Shown here: positions 17,787-27,186 of the stretch, piece after piece
How positions within the stretch are numbered: position 1 is the stretch's first letter
How the letters are laid out: each line of letters starts with the position of its first letter
From: Oscillatoria nigro-viridis PCC 7112
GTDB taxonomy: Bacteria; Cyanobacteriota; Cyanobacteriia; Cyanobacteriales; Microcoleaceae
Direction: 5' to 3'
Assembly (NCBI RefSeq): GCF_000317475.1
Contig: NC_019729.1
Span: 310,001 to 374,000 of the forward strand
DNA: 64,000 bases
Notes under the pieces: generated by a model
Database searches by the model: none
Told to the model about the DNA's origin: nothing
Seen by the model: the letters and a program-made list of their open reading frames with translations, nothing else
Translations under genes and position numbers: made by a program

Positions 17787-18701
17787 TCAAGCTGATAAAA
17801 CTCGATCGCGCCAAGCTAAAACACTAAAAGCTACCAGGGTTCCCAGCAAAGCAGCACCGACTGCTTGGTGGGCGACTGTCAGCGGTTCTACCTGAAGGTG
17901 CAGCCGGAATGTTGCTAATCCCAGAACTAATTGAGCAATGAGGCAAACACTCGCCCAATTAGCCAGTTTTCGCAAGTTTGGACTCAGTGCAGGCTGCCGC
18001 CAAGCCATGACTGCTACGGCTAAAGTCGCTGCTGTAGCTGGTACGATACCCGCGATGTGGCTGTTCATTACCGAGCACAATTCTGAGGAGCTCAAACATT
18101 GGTGCAGTGCCCATCTAGAGCCTACTAATGCTCCTAGCAAACTTTGCAGGTAAACTAACAGTGCTGCGATCGAACTTACCCAAGCCAATTTGCCGACATT
18201 TCCTGTAGCTTGGTAGGGAGTCAGCATGAAACCGATGACTAGCAGGGCGCCAAAAAATAGTAAAGCTGTTCCCAAGTGAGCGGTAACGATGTCAAATCTC
18301 AGCAGTTGTGTTACTGTCAAGCCGCCCAATACGCCTTGAAAAACGATTAAAAATAGTGCTCCGGCGCTCGCAATCGGCAGCCATTTTGGCAGGCGGCTGC
18401 GGTAAAACAAAGATAGTCCTAAAAGTGCGATCGCGCTTAAGCCAATTGCTGCTGCGTCCAACCGGTGAAACCATTCCAGAAATACCTGCAAATTCATTTG
18501 CGCTGCGGGTATTAATTGACCGTAGCACAGCGGCCAGTCGGGGCAAGCGAGCCCCGCATTCATGACTCGCGTGGCGCTGCCTACAGCCATTAACAGCCAG
18601 GTTGCGATCGCAATTTTCCACACTAGGCCGCGGATAATATCTTTTGGCTGCCACTGCACTCCTGCTGCTGCGTTTGGCTGATTTAAAACTGAGTTTGCCA
18701 T
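17787..18701 (-). CDS. ctaA: Heme A synthase CtaA
   Basis: CtaA (COX15 family) oxidises the C8 methyl of heme O to give heme A. The 304-residue membrane protein has about eight hydrophobic helices and the family motifs GSATRVMNAGLACPDWPLCYGQ, EWFHRLDAA (heme-ligand His), FDIVTAHLGTALLFFG and LTVAHQAVGAALLG (further ligand His residues). The length is normal for cyanobacterial CtaA. It is followed by ctaB. The cytochrome oxidase subunit genes that often accompany this pair are not beside it here. Confidence 0.94.
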   Translation of the reverse strand: MANSVLNQPNAAAGVQWQPKDIIRGLVWKIAIATWLLMAVGSATRVMNAGLACPDWPLCYGQLIPAAQMNLQVFLEWFHRLDAAAIGLSAIALLGLSLFYRSRLPKWLPIASAGALFLIVFQGVLGGLTVTQLLRFDIVTAHLGTALLFFGALLVIGFMLTPYQATGNVGKLAWVSSIAALLVYLQSLLGALVGSRWALHQCLSSSELCSVMNSHIAGIVPATAATLAVAVMAWRQPALSPNLRKLANWASVCLIAQLVLGLATFRLHLQVEPLTVAHQAVGAALLGTLVAFSVLAWRDRVLSA

Positions 18702-19143
18702 GAACTTTACCTTAGCCTTTGTTATCGATCGAACTTAATGAAATAGCGAGCTTTTACTTTTGCTGAGCTTAGCCGAGCTTAACACTCTTTTTCTGTGACA
18801 AACCGTCATATATACTACCTTAGCGACATCGCAATCCAATTAGTTTGTCTTTAGATATTTTTCAACTTTCCTCTTTACATTACAAAGTATTGCAGCTATT
18901 TTTATAAATTTCAACAAACTTTAATTATTTTACCGAACCCTTTGCTGTTACAGCCTCCCTCCCAGTCCCAACCGCGGAGAAAAATAAAGATATGATTAAG
19001 AAAAGCTTTTTTTCAAATGTTTATGATATGTAACCAACTTTAACCTAAAAATTTGTAACTAAATACAGGACTGAAGAGTTAGCCCCTAGGTATTTTTCAA
19101 GATAGTTCTCAGGTTTACTCACCTCAGATTGTATAATGTTGGT
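18702..19143. other. 442-base gap between ctaA and the 19144 gene
   Basis: This holds the upstream region of ctaA. AT-rich sequence and a repeated AGCTTAG/CCGAGCTTAA stretch near 18770 are seen, but no convincing promoter, RNA gene or ORF. Confidence 0.5.
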
Positions 19144-20322
19144 TTACTCTCTGTGACTCAAGTGACAGATCAACCTGTGAATTAATTCTCTTTCTGAGAG
19201 GGCTAGTAATTCCTGTTGGCGATCGCTTATTAAATCTAGAGCATGAGCAACCCGCCATCCCAACTCACGGACTTCTGTCAGGGACGCAATATGCTCTGCA
19301 TAAAAGTGAGGATACTTGACATGGATGGAATTGGTAAGTTTGATTGTTGCATAGCCTGCAAAAAGACGCTTCAACTCCTCAATGGATTCTAGATCGGCAG
19401 GCACAAAAGTTGGATTATAAGGTTCAACCTCTGCCCAAAAAACCTCATTGCGTTTAAAGAGGCGCTTCAACTCAACCAACCGGATTGCTTCTACACCCAT
19501 TGCTTGATAGTGGCCCTCCCTATATGTGTCCAGATATGTGTATTGAACCAGTGTCCCAATTGTAGGAACGTCTAACGATAAAACCGTAACCACCTGCCCG
19601 TCGCTTAGCTTAAACGGTTCTAATCCAGTGAGATCTAATCGGTGTTCGCTGTAGGGAAAAATCACCTCATGCCACTGTAAGACAGGGTACTCAGACCATT
19701 GCAACGGTGTGTTTTGAATCGATAACTCTTCGCCTTCAGAAAATACCACATCTTCGGAAGTTGAACACAGTGGATATAGATCTGGAAGCGTTTTTGGAGG
19801 CGTAATCGAATCTAGATCTGCCACAGACTGAAAGTGAACAACATAGGCAGCTAAAGCTGACTCGGTTGAATAATTGTTCTCGTCCAGCGCACCTGGTTCG
19901 TCGTACCAAGCGATCGCATGAACCGTCACTCGATAATTGCCATTGGGTAACTCAATCCATCCATAACTCTCCGGATCGCATCGCTCAATTTCGTCACACT
20001 CTTCTGCTGGCAACACATAACCCCCATCCAGATAGAGAGATTGATGTTTTACCTGCAACCGAAAATCAGCCCAACAGACTGCGTAGGTAAGTTCTCGTTC
20101 CGTCAATCCCACGTTAGTGAACCTAACTGTAGAATTACCATCCCCCCCTGTGTGGACGGCAACAAGTGTTCCAGCGGCAAATTCTTTAAAAATGGCAAAG
20201 TCATAGGTCCACCAACTAGGAGGATCTGCCCGACGATGTGCCAGATCGTGCGGATGAAAGAGAAACCAAGCTGCCACATCAGTTCCAACACTCAGCGTTT
20301 TATCTAATCTACCAGTTATCAT
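19144..20322 (-). CDS. Hypothetical protein, 392 residues
   Basis: Not recognised. The sequence is soluble and acidic with many aromatic residues. Residues 30-160 look beta-rich (WWTYDFAIFKEF, GTLVAVHTGGDGNSTVRFTN, GYVLPAEECDEIERCD, NYRVTVHAIAWYDEPG), and the last 60 residues are helical (EVRELGWRVAHALDLI). There is no signal peptide, membrane segment or known catalytic motif. Some cyanobacterial immunity-like or DUF6386-like proteins have similar composition, but I cannot assign a family. It is isolated, with gaps of more than 400 bases on both sides. Confidence 0.55.
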   Translation of the reverse strand: MITGRLDKTLSVGTDVAAWFLFHPHDLAHRRADPPSWWTYDFAIFKEFAAGTLVAVHTGGDGNSTVRFTNVGLTERELTYAVCWADFRLQVKHQSLYLDGGYVLPAEECDEIERCDPESYGWIELPNGNYRVTVHAIAWYDEPGALDENNYSTESALAAYVVHFQSVADLDSITPPKTLPDLYPLCSTSEDVVFSEGEELSIQNTPLQWSEYPVLQWHEVIFPYSEHRLDLTGLEPFKLSDGQVVTVLSLDVPTIGTLVQYTYLDTYREGHYQAMGVEAIRLVELKRLFKRNEVFWAEVEPYNPTFVPADLESIEELKRLFAGYATIKLTNSIHVKYPHFYAEHIASLTEVRELGWRVAHALDLISDRQQELLALSERELIHRLICHLSHRE

Positions 20323-20742
20323 TTCTTGCCTGCTTAACTAAATTTAAAATGGAGGAAGTGGCGCTCTTGCAGGGTAGGCTTCACTAATCTTTGAATCGGT
20401 AACTTATAAAAATTACTGCACTTTTCTGGTGGAACCACCTTGAAAGCATTCAGGCTAAACAGTGCGATCGCTATTTTTACTATGCCAATGCTACTGAATT
20501 ATATCATGTCCGGGCGATCGCATATAATAAGGGAGTAGTGACTACTGGATTTTAGGCTTGCATGGTGCCTCAGCTCCGAGATCGTCAATTGATAGATACA
20601 ATCACTCTATCTGACGCACGCTACATCAATTCGGGTTCGCCAAGTTAAAATCACTTTTTCTCCTTGGTCAATGTTTTTGAATCGCTCCTAATAACTAATG
20701 ACTAATGACTTCGTTATTTCAAAAATCTAAAAAGGTAAAATT
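20323..20742. other. 420-base divergent intergenic region
   Basis: It contains upstream regions of the divergent genes 19144-20322 and 20743-22176, and HIP1-like GCGATCGC sites. An AAAGGT ribosome-like site precedes the 20743 ATG. No RNA gene or ORF was seen. Confidence 0.5.
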
Positions 20743-22176
20743 ATGTCACAAAAAAATGAAACTGCTGTTCTCATCTTATCGCTCCTAATTACGATCGCGC
20801 TAGCCGGTGCAGGTATTTGGTGGCTGACAAGCCGAGGTGGCATCAATCTCGGAGGTTCATCACCCCAAAATCAGACATTTCCCAAATCTCCGACGGGGAA
20901 TTCGCCGCAGTCAGAGCAGGCAATTGGGCAGCGTCTGAGTGCCGGACAAAAACTCTTAATTCCAGAGCAAGCCACAACCACCAAACAAGCAGCAGTACAG
21001 GCGATCGCATCTGGCAACTATAACGCAGCTATTTCCGATTTACAAGCTTCGCTGAACACCAAACGCAACGATCCAGAAGCCTTAATTTACCTCAACAACG
21101 CCCGCATCGGATCTCGAAAATCCTACACAATTGCCGCCGCAGTTCCCATTGGCGGCGATATCAATGCTGCTCTAGAAATTCTGCGGGGCGTAGCTCAAGC
21201 TCAAAATGAAATCAACCAAAGCGGCGGCATTAGCGGTACTCCATTAAAAGTGCTAATTGCTAACGATGACAACAACCCAGAAATTGCCGCACAAATTGCC
21301 ACGGCTTTAGCAAATAACTCGGAAATATTAGGAGTAATCGGGCATTTTGGTTCAGATACAACGCTAGCAGCCAGCAAGATTTACCAGCAAAAACAATTAG
21401 TAGCAATTTCTCCCACAAGCACGTCGGTGCAGCTCTCAGGAGTTGCCAAAAATATATTTCGGACTGTGCCGAGCGATCGGTTTGCGGCTAATGCTCTTTC
21501 CCGCTATATGCTGGGGAAATTGCAAAAGCAAAAAGCTGCTGTATTTTTCAATTCTGCCAGCAGTTACAGCACATCTTTAAAAAATGAATTCACTACGGCT
21601 GTTTACGGAGATGGAGGACAAATAGTAGGCGAATTTGACTTTGCCAAGGGCAATTTTAATGCGGCCGATAGCGTTAAAAGTGCGATCGCCCAAGGAGCAG
21701 AAGTGATTATGTTAGCATCCAATTCAGCCACGATCGACCAAGCTTTGCAAGTAGTGCAAGTCAACGCCAAACGGCTGCCATTACTGGCGGGAGACGGTGC
21801 TTATACTGCTAAAACACTGCAAATCGATGGTGCAGCAGCAACAGATATGGTGCTGGCTATTCCTTGGCACATTCTCGCAGATCCGCAGTCAAATTTTCCC
21901 CAAACATCCAAACAACTTTGGAATGCTGAAGTAAGCTGGCGCACAGCTTTAGCCTACGATGCGGCGATCGCCTTAATTGTCGGTTTAGGGCGCAATCCGA
22001 CTCGTACAGGCATTCAACAAGCTTTATCGGCGTCAGATTTTTCGGCAAAAGGAGCATCCGGCTCGATTCGGTTTTTACCTTCGGGCGATCGCAATCGAGC
22101 AGTTCAGTTGGTAACTGTTAAACCCGGAAATCGCACGAGTTACGGTTACGAGTTTGTGCCGATATCGGGTTTGTAA
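20743..22176 (+). CDS. Membrane-anchored Leu/Ile/Val-type periplasmic binding protein
   Basis: 477 residues. An N-terminal anchor (residues 8-29, LILSLLITIALAGAGIWWL) is followed by a Pro/Ser/Gln-rich spacer. A short TPR-like unit lies around 80-115 (AIASGNYNAAISDLQASLNT), then a type I periplasmic binding fold at 125-470 (TIAAAVPIGGDINAALEILR, GIGHFGSD-like IGHFGSDTTLAASKIY, VAISPTSTSV, FRTVPSDRFAANALSRYM). It resembles the ligand-binding part of branched-chain amino-acid ABC transporters or receptors. No permease or ATPase genes are adjacent, so it may act as a sensor or work with distant partners. Confidence 0.82.
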   Translation: MSQKNETAVLILSLLITIALAGAGIWWLTSRGGINLGGSSPQNQTFPKSPTGNSPQSEQAIGQRLSAGQKLLIPEQATTTKQAAVQAIASGNYNAAISDLQASLNTKRNDPEALIYLNNARIGSRKSYTIAAAVPIGGDINAALEILRGVAQAQNEINQSGGISGTPLKVLIANDDNNPEIAAQIATALANNSEILGVIGHFGSDTTLAASKIYQQKQLVAISPTSTSVQLSGVAKNIFRTVPSDRFAANALSRYMLGKLQKQKAAVFFNSASSYSTSLKNEFTTAVYGDGGQIVGEFDFAKGNFNAADSVKSAIAQGAEVIMLASNSATIDQALQVVQVNAKRLPLLAGDGAYTAKTLQIDGAAATDMVLAIPWHILADPQSNFPQTSKQLWNAEVSWRTALAYDAAIALIVGLGRNPTRTGIQQALSASDFSAKGASGSIRFLPSGDRNRAVQLVTVKPGNRTSYGYEFVPISGL

Positions 22177-22233
22177 ACTATTGGCGATCGCCAAATGTAG
22201 GTTATAATATTCATTGGTAAGTTCTAGGGCTGG

Positions 22234-22835
22234 TCAAGCAAAAACACTTACTACCAAAGTAATGTCATCAAAAACTTTTTGCTCCCCGATGTATCGCCGC
22301 ACGTCGTCAATAATAGCTTGCTTGATTTCTGCTGCTGACTTTTCCCTGTTAAAGACAACAACTTCAATCAATGGCTCGATACCGTATTCATTTTGATTCA
22401 TATCAAAAGCTTCGGTAATTCCATCTGTGTAGAGTACGACAACATCCCCGGAATTTAACTGTATTTCAATAGTAGCAATGAAATCGGCAATATCTGGTTC
22501 TAAGGCGATGGGAAAGCCTAAGTCCATGCTATCAATCCGCTCTACTTCGCCGCAGTCACGCACGACAATCACCTCTTCGTGCTGTCCGCTCAAACGCAGG
22601 ATGTTGTCTCCCCGATCTTCCAGCAAAGAAAGGCTCATACTTTTACCGCAATTCATGCGCTCTACGTTGTCAAAAAGCGTTTGGTTGACTGTCTGCAATA
22701 ATTTAACTGGGTCGGTTTCATTGTGAACCAACAAAGTGCGAATTGCTGTTTGCGCCATAATCATTAACACGCCGCTTTCTAAACCGTGCCCTGTCACGTC
22801 GCCAATGCCAATTGTGGCTTTACCGCCGTGATTTA
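22234..22835 (-). pseudogene. SpoIIE/PP2C-type phosphatase, 5' end lost at an IS630 insertion
   Basis: About 200 C-terminal residues of a PPM-type (SpoIIE) serine phosphatase remain: ATIGIGDVTGHGLESGVLM (metal-binding Asp), LRLSGQHEEVIVVRDCGEVE, DVVVLYTDGITEAF and FDDITLVVSV (metal-binding Asp near the end). The frame begins directly at the left end of an IS630 element, and its first residues are provided by the inverted repeat. The sequence beyond the right end of the IS does not encode the missing N-terminal (usually sensor or receiver) part, so the rest of the gene has been deleted. TTG 22848 could allow translation of a fragment. Confidence 0.85.
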
Positions 22836-22873
22836 AGTAGTCAAGCAAAATTAATTACATAATTATCTCCAAA

Positions 22874-23859
22874 TTATTTAAAAATTCTTTCTACAGATGA
22901 AACAAGAGATTGCCAGCTAGAGTAGGCATCTATTTCGAGCCATTGATATTTGATAAACCGCCACAAAATCTCAATTAAATTCAATTCAGGTGAATAAGTA
23001 GGCAATTCAAATATAGTTAAACCGCGTTCTTTCCATTCTTCAATTTTATCGAAAATGGCATTGCTAGTATGAATAGGAGCTCGATCTACTACAATAACTC
23101 TTGGCCGCTCCACCATAGCAAAGAAAGTATCTATGCAGGCTATGATTACATCTGAATTAATAGTCTGCTCTGAAACATAAGCATGAATAGTGTTTTGCCG
23201 ATTCATGATTTCCAAGACATTTAAACGCTTAGTTCTACGACTATCAATTGACAAATATTCACCAATATCTTGCCATCCATAAGGGACACAAGGGATGCCA
23301 CAAAATCCGGATTCATCCAAATAGTATAAATCTATTTTACCCTCAGATTCTAATTGTTTTAATTCTGACAACTTTTCTTTTTTTTCCTTGTATTCTATGG
23401 AGTCTGGCTTGCCGCCAACACTTCGACGCATCCTATGCCAACTCATCCTTTTTTTTTAATTATTCTCTTAATTGTTTCCGTACTTATATTAACAGACCAT
23501 TCTTTTTTGATTTTTTGTACTACCTGCTTTAATTGTTTTGGTTGCAATTTTACCCAGTCTCTAATTTGATCTGATTGTGCAGAATTAAATGTTTCTTTTC
23601 TGCCTCTACTTGGTTTATTATATAATCCGAGCATTCCCTCATATTCCCATCGATTCAACCAGTTATACATGGTCTTATAACTAACTTTAAAGATTTTGAT
23701 TAAGTTTTCATTTTTGATATTTTGTGAAGCTAAAATAAAAAAAATGTGCTTGCTAGGCGCACTTGATGATGTCTGCTTTCGCGATAAATTCGGTTTAGCA
23801 GTTTCAAGGAAAGTGGATTGATATCTCGAAGTGAAAACATATAAAACCTCTTTGAACAC
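22874..23859 (-). CDS. IS630 transposase made by -1 frameshifting (OrfA 23859-23443, OrfB to 22874)
   Basis: OrfA (138 residues) has a helix-turn-helix of the winged type (NLIKIFKVSYKTMYNWLNRWEYEG, here split for length as NLIKIFKVSY and KTMYNWLNRW). OrfB (190 residues) carries the DDE domain with D in YLDESGF, D in VVDRAPIH and E in NLIEILWRFIK. The two overlap by four bases at a run of nine A on the coding strand. A -1 slip there joins IIKKK to SWHRMRRSVGGKPD, the normal IS630 sequence. All catalytic residues are present, so the element may still be active. The frameshift could be programmed or, less likely, a simple mutation in the A run. Confidence 0.85.
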
Positions 23860-23877
23860 AACTTGATATTTTTTATT

Positions 23878-23977
23878 ACAGCGGTTCTCAAAAAAGTGAG
23901 TTATGCCCTCTTTGGCCGATGCCCTCTTTGGCCGATGCCCGCGGAGTACCTCATCTTTCTAAGAAAGGCTATATATC
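23878..23977. repeat. Dispersed palindromic repeat, family A copy 2 (inside IS630)
   Basis: It starts ACAGCGGTTCTCA and ends CTAAGAAAGGCTATATAT, matching the copies at 6387, 35545 and 35673. A 16-base internal unit (TGCCCTCTTTGGCCGA) is repeated. It lies within the IS630 boundaries, so it was either carried by or inserted into the IS. Confidence 0.75.
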
Positions 23978-24154
23978 ATATTAGTTGTTTGTGTAATGAA
24001 TTTTGTTTGACTACTTATACAGCTTAGTGGAGCGTATCACGACTAACCGGAGTTTTCGCCAAATTCCCCGATTTTTGGCTTCAGGAGTGCCAAGTTCGCA
24101 AAAGTCCGCCAAAGATGTCAAATTGGGATAGGCAAACAAGCGATCGCGATCGCC

Positions 24155-24427
24155 TCAAGCTAACACTAAAAGTTTGGTTGTTGAGACTAGCAAATACCGA
24201 TCGAAGTAAATCTTGCAGCTAACCGGGCTGCCAAATAACTCATCCCAAGATTCTGCTATTTGATTGCCCAGTTGCAAACCCAAACCGACATTGCGGCAGA
24301 ACCACCGCCAGAATTTTTCCAAATCTTGAAAACTTTCTCCATTTGCTAACTGAAAATGTATAAATCTTTTTGCACGATTATTTAAAAGATATGAGGTAAT
24401 GCTATCTAAAAATCCATCAACCTTCAT
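24155..24427 (-). CDS. Hypothetical small protein
   Basis: 90 residues from ATG 24427 (MKVDGFLDSITSYLL). The same frame is open back to 24520 inside the bcsA 3' end, but the internal ATG avoids the 47-base overlap. The sequence is mixed helical with several aromatic residues (FQDLEKFWRWFCRNVG) and ends VSTTKLLVLA. No family was recognised and no signal peptide is seen. It lies just downstream of bcsA on the same strand and could be co-transcribed. It could equally be a remnant. Confidence 0.4.
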   Translation of the reverse strand: MKVDGFLDSITSYLLNNRAKRFIHFQLANGESFQDLEKFWRWFCRNVGLGLQLGNQIAESWDELFGSPVSCKIYFDRYLLVSTTKLLVLA

Positions 24428-24473
24428 CTGCTGATATCTGCCGTAAAAAATTCCCAACGAGGAGAAATTCTCT

Positions 24474-26975
24474 CTAAAGTTGCGAAACTGCGATCGGTCT
24501 AACTGACCTATTCCTCTCAAAAACAGCCCTCGGTTTCAAAGCAATTCTCAACAACAGCCACAGCGATCGCCATTCTCCGGGAGTTTCCTGCCGCTGCCAC
24601 TGGCCCGGCCGACAGTACAGCATTTCGATCAAACAGCGGTGCTGGCTAATATTCAGGCGATCGAACGCAATTCGCACAGTGGGAAATTCCACAAAACTGC
24701 ACTCTTTTCCATCCCGAAAACTCGACCAAAACTGAGATTTATCGCTCACCAACTCAATCTTAGCCACAGGAATAAAACAGTTCTCTTCCATAATTTCCAG
24801 AGTCGCCGAATCGCAATCAATCAAACCTTTAGCCAAACGACGATCGGTGCCGAACTCAATAACAGACTGCCCTACCGATCCCCTTGCTTTGACTGCCGCA
24901 CTGCGAGGGATCGCTTTTATTTTACCCTGCGATAAACTTGTCTGAACGGCATATTTTGGCCAAATCTCTGCTGGGGTCAGACTCTCTTTACTACCTTTAC
25001 CTGTCACCGCAAAACTTGGCCGCTGCGTCAGAGCAACTTCAGCGCCACTTTCCGAAATTACTGTTGTTATACCCCAAAAACTTTTACCGCCAATATTTAA
25101 TTGTACAACCCTGCGTAAATTGAACCATTCGTAAATGTCCGGCTTAGGAATGTCCACCAAAATCAGCAATGCAATCCCGATCATCAGCAGGTTGTAAGCG
25201 CTCCAAACCCATCCCAAACTCATTCCTTTTGACAGATGTGCACTTTCTGATATTGACTGTACTGTGTCAACATTTTTCACTAAATCAATGTTGAAATTAT
25301 GCCACAAACTGACTGCTGTACCTGCGAACAAGACAATCAAAGGCCATCCCAAATTCCAGTTAAAACTAAAGCGATCGCTCGCCATTCCTTTTGGCGTCAC
25401 CTGAAACCCTTTCCCAAAGGGATTCAGCATGGAACTCACCACCGTCACCGCTAAAGGAATACACTGGACGAACGAATAAATATCGGAAAGCAAAGCCGAT
25501 CCCGATCTGCGGTTCAGCCAAGAAAACACAGTAAGTTGCACCAAATAGTAAGGCAGGAAAAAGTACAGCAATTCCCGCGCACTTGCCCGCAAAGGAATTA
25601 TGCCGAAAAATGAATAACCTAAAGGTATCAACAGATATAAAACCTTGGTTAAACTGGTAAACCAGTGCAGCAATCCTTCCAAATGAGACAGCCTTTGTAC
25701 GAATGTGAGACCGCGAATTGTTAAAGGATTGGAATCAATAAAAAATGCCTGAAGCGTGCCTCGCGCCCAGCGTAGCCTTTGATTTAGATGAGCCTCTATA
25801 TTTTCAGCAGCCAAACCAGCACTCAATTTTTCATCTAAATAAACTAAGCGATATCCGGTTGCTGACAGCCGAATTCCGGTAAAATAATCTTCGCAGATTG
25901 AATCTGTGACCAAGCCTCCCGCTGTTTCTAAAGCACTCCGCCTCACTACAAAAGATGTACCGCAACAAACCACGCTGTCGGCGCTGTCTTTGATGATTTC
26001 AATTTGTCGGTAAAAGATTTCTTCTTCCGGCGCGAGCACATTTTCTAAACCTAAATTACGGGAGATGGGGTCGTGGTTGTAAAAGCTTTGCGGTGTTTGA
26101 ACGAGGGCGATTTCTGGATTTTGAAAAAATCCAACTGTTCGAGTTAAAAAGTTTTTAGTGGGAATAAAATCGGCATCGAAAACTACAATTAGTTCTCCAT
26201 TAGTTAGGGCTGTGGCATGGTTAATGTTTCCAGCTTTGGCGTGAATGTTATCGGGTCTGGTTATATACTCGCATCCCAGTTCTTTTGCCAGCAACTTGAT
26301 TTCATGCCGCTTGGTATCGTCGAGCAAATATACTTTCTTGTTGGGATAATCTAAAGCTTGACAGCCGATGACAGTGCGCCGTAAAATAAAGGCCGGTTCG
26401 TTGTAAGTTGGGATCAAAATATCTACGGGCGGGGTAAAGTTTCCAGCTTCAACTGCAACTGCCATGCGATCGGCTTCTCGACGCCGGTCTTTCATTCTCA
26501 GCATTAAATACAGTTGAATACTGGTGTTGAAAACCAGTAGCATTTCTAGGAAAAACAGCCCCAAACTAAATATCCCGTTGAGGGGATCGGTTAAATTTAG
26601 AGTAGCGAGCGATCGCCATAAAACGTAGCGAATGGTTAAAGCCAGAAGTATTGCAACTACTACGGCGCGCGACCATTTCTCCGGTTGAGGCGAAATTTTA
26701 ATTGCAGCTAAAGCAACGGAGACAAGCGCCACAGTTGGCACTAACAAATACATCTTGCTCGTAGCAGGCACTTGCAGCCACACAGGCGGGTTTTGCTGCC
26801 AAGTGTTGATTGTGGCAAAAATACCGCTGACAGTGCCTTCACTGCCAAACCAGGCTCCGGCGATCGCACCTGCGAAAGCAACCGCCCCCAACACGACTAG
26901 CGTTGCCGTCGGCATCCGCGAAATCCGCCAAAAGCGGCGTTTCAAGTCTTGAATATCAAATCTTGAAGTTGTCAT
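24474..26975 (-). CDS. bcsA: Cellulose-synthase-type family 2 glycosyltransferase (BcsA-like, PilZ)
   Basis: 833 residues, processive beta-glucan synthase of the inner membrane. Three or four N-terminal helices lead to the GT2 core: VDILIPTYNEP, D219-D220 (LLDDTKRHEI), the DxD motif D267-A-D269 (VFDADFIPT), the acceptor Asp in ICEDYFTG, and Q399-RLRW. At least four more helices form the channel. A PilZ-like segment begins near residue 625 (LRRVVQLNIGG, then ISESGAEVAL), where cyclic di-GMP would bind in BcsA. No bcsB or other subunit gene is adjacent, as is usual for cyanobacterial cellulose synthases. Extracellular polysaccharide production is the likely role; the exact polymer is not shown. 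Confidence 0.88.
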   Translation of the reverse strand: MTTSRFDIQDLKRRFWRISRMPTATLVVLGAVAFAGAIAGAWFGSEGTVSGIFATINTWQQNPPVWLQVPATSKMYLLVPTVALVSVALAAIKISPQPEKWSRAVVVAILLALTIRYVLWRSLATLNLTDPLNGIFSLGLFFLEMLLVFNTSIQLYLMLRMKDRRREADRMAVAVEAGNFTPPVDILIPTYNEPAFILRRTVIGCQALDYPNKKVYLLDDTKRHEIKLLAKELGCEYITRPDNIHAKAGNINHATALTNGELIVVFDADFIPTKNFLTRTVGFFQNPEIALVQTPQSFYNHDPISRNLGLENVLAPEEEIFYRQIEIIKDSADSVVCCGTSFVVRRSALETAGGLVTDSICEDYFTGIRLSATGYRLVYLDEKLSAGLAAENIEAHLNQRLRWARGTLQAFFIDSNPLTIRGLTFVQRLSHLEGLLHWFTSLTKVLYLLIPLGYSFFGIIPLRASARELLYFFLPYYLVQLTVFSWLNRRSGSALLSDIYSFVQCIPLAVTVVSSMLNPFGKGFQVTPKGMASDRFSFNWNLGWPLIVLFAGTAVSLWHNFNIDLVKNVDTVQSISESAHLSKGMSLGWVWSAYNLLMIGIALLILVDIPKPDIYEWFNLRRVVQLNIGGKSFWGITTVISESGAEVALTQRPSFAVTGKGSKESLTPAEIWPKYAVQTSLSQGKIKAIPRSAAVKARGSVGQSVIEFGTDRRLAKGLIDCDSATLEIMEENCFIPVAKIELVSDKSQFWSSFRDGKECSFVEFPTVRIAFDRLNISQHRCLIEMLYCRPGQWQRQETPGEWRSLWLLLRIALKPRAVFERNRSVRPIAVSQL

Positions 26976-27186
26976 AAAATAATTTTAAAGTCCCGATCGT
27001 GCATCCAACAGTAAGGGTTTCATGCTGTCCACTTTTTAATTCAGTTGAAAATTCTGACACACCCCAAATACTATATTTACATTTTTTAACATTTTGACAA
27101 TTGTATGATACTTCATCTTGCTTGCTGTTGCCAAACTCGTTAGCTAGTCCAAGCCAGGCCAAATATAGCAGAAGGAAGAAGGCTTT

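Larger units (their letters stand above)
22836..24015 (-). mobile_element. IS630-family insertion sequence
   Basis: 1180 bp. The left end AGTAGTCAAGCAAAATTAAT and the right end (read on the minus strand) AGTAGTCAAACAAAATTCAT are matching terminal inverted repeats that extend through ATTAC. TA lies at both outer edges (22834-22835 and 24016-24017), the target duplication expected for IS630/Tc1-mariner elements. It carries a two-ORF transposase and a palindromic repeat (23878-23977) between the transposase start and the right end. Confidence 0.88.

Noticed and set aside
24428-24520. N-terminal extension of the small gene downstream of bcsA
   Set aside because: It would overlap the bcsA coding end by 47 bases and reads the complementary frame of conserved bcsA sequence; the ATG at 24427 was preferred.
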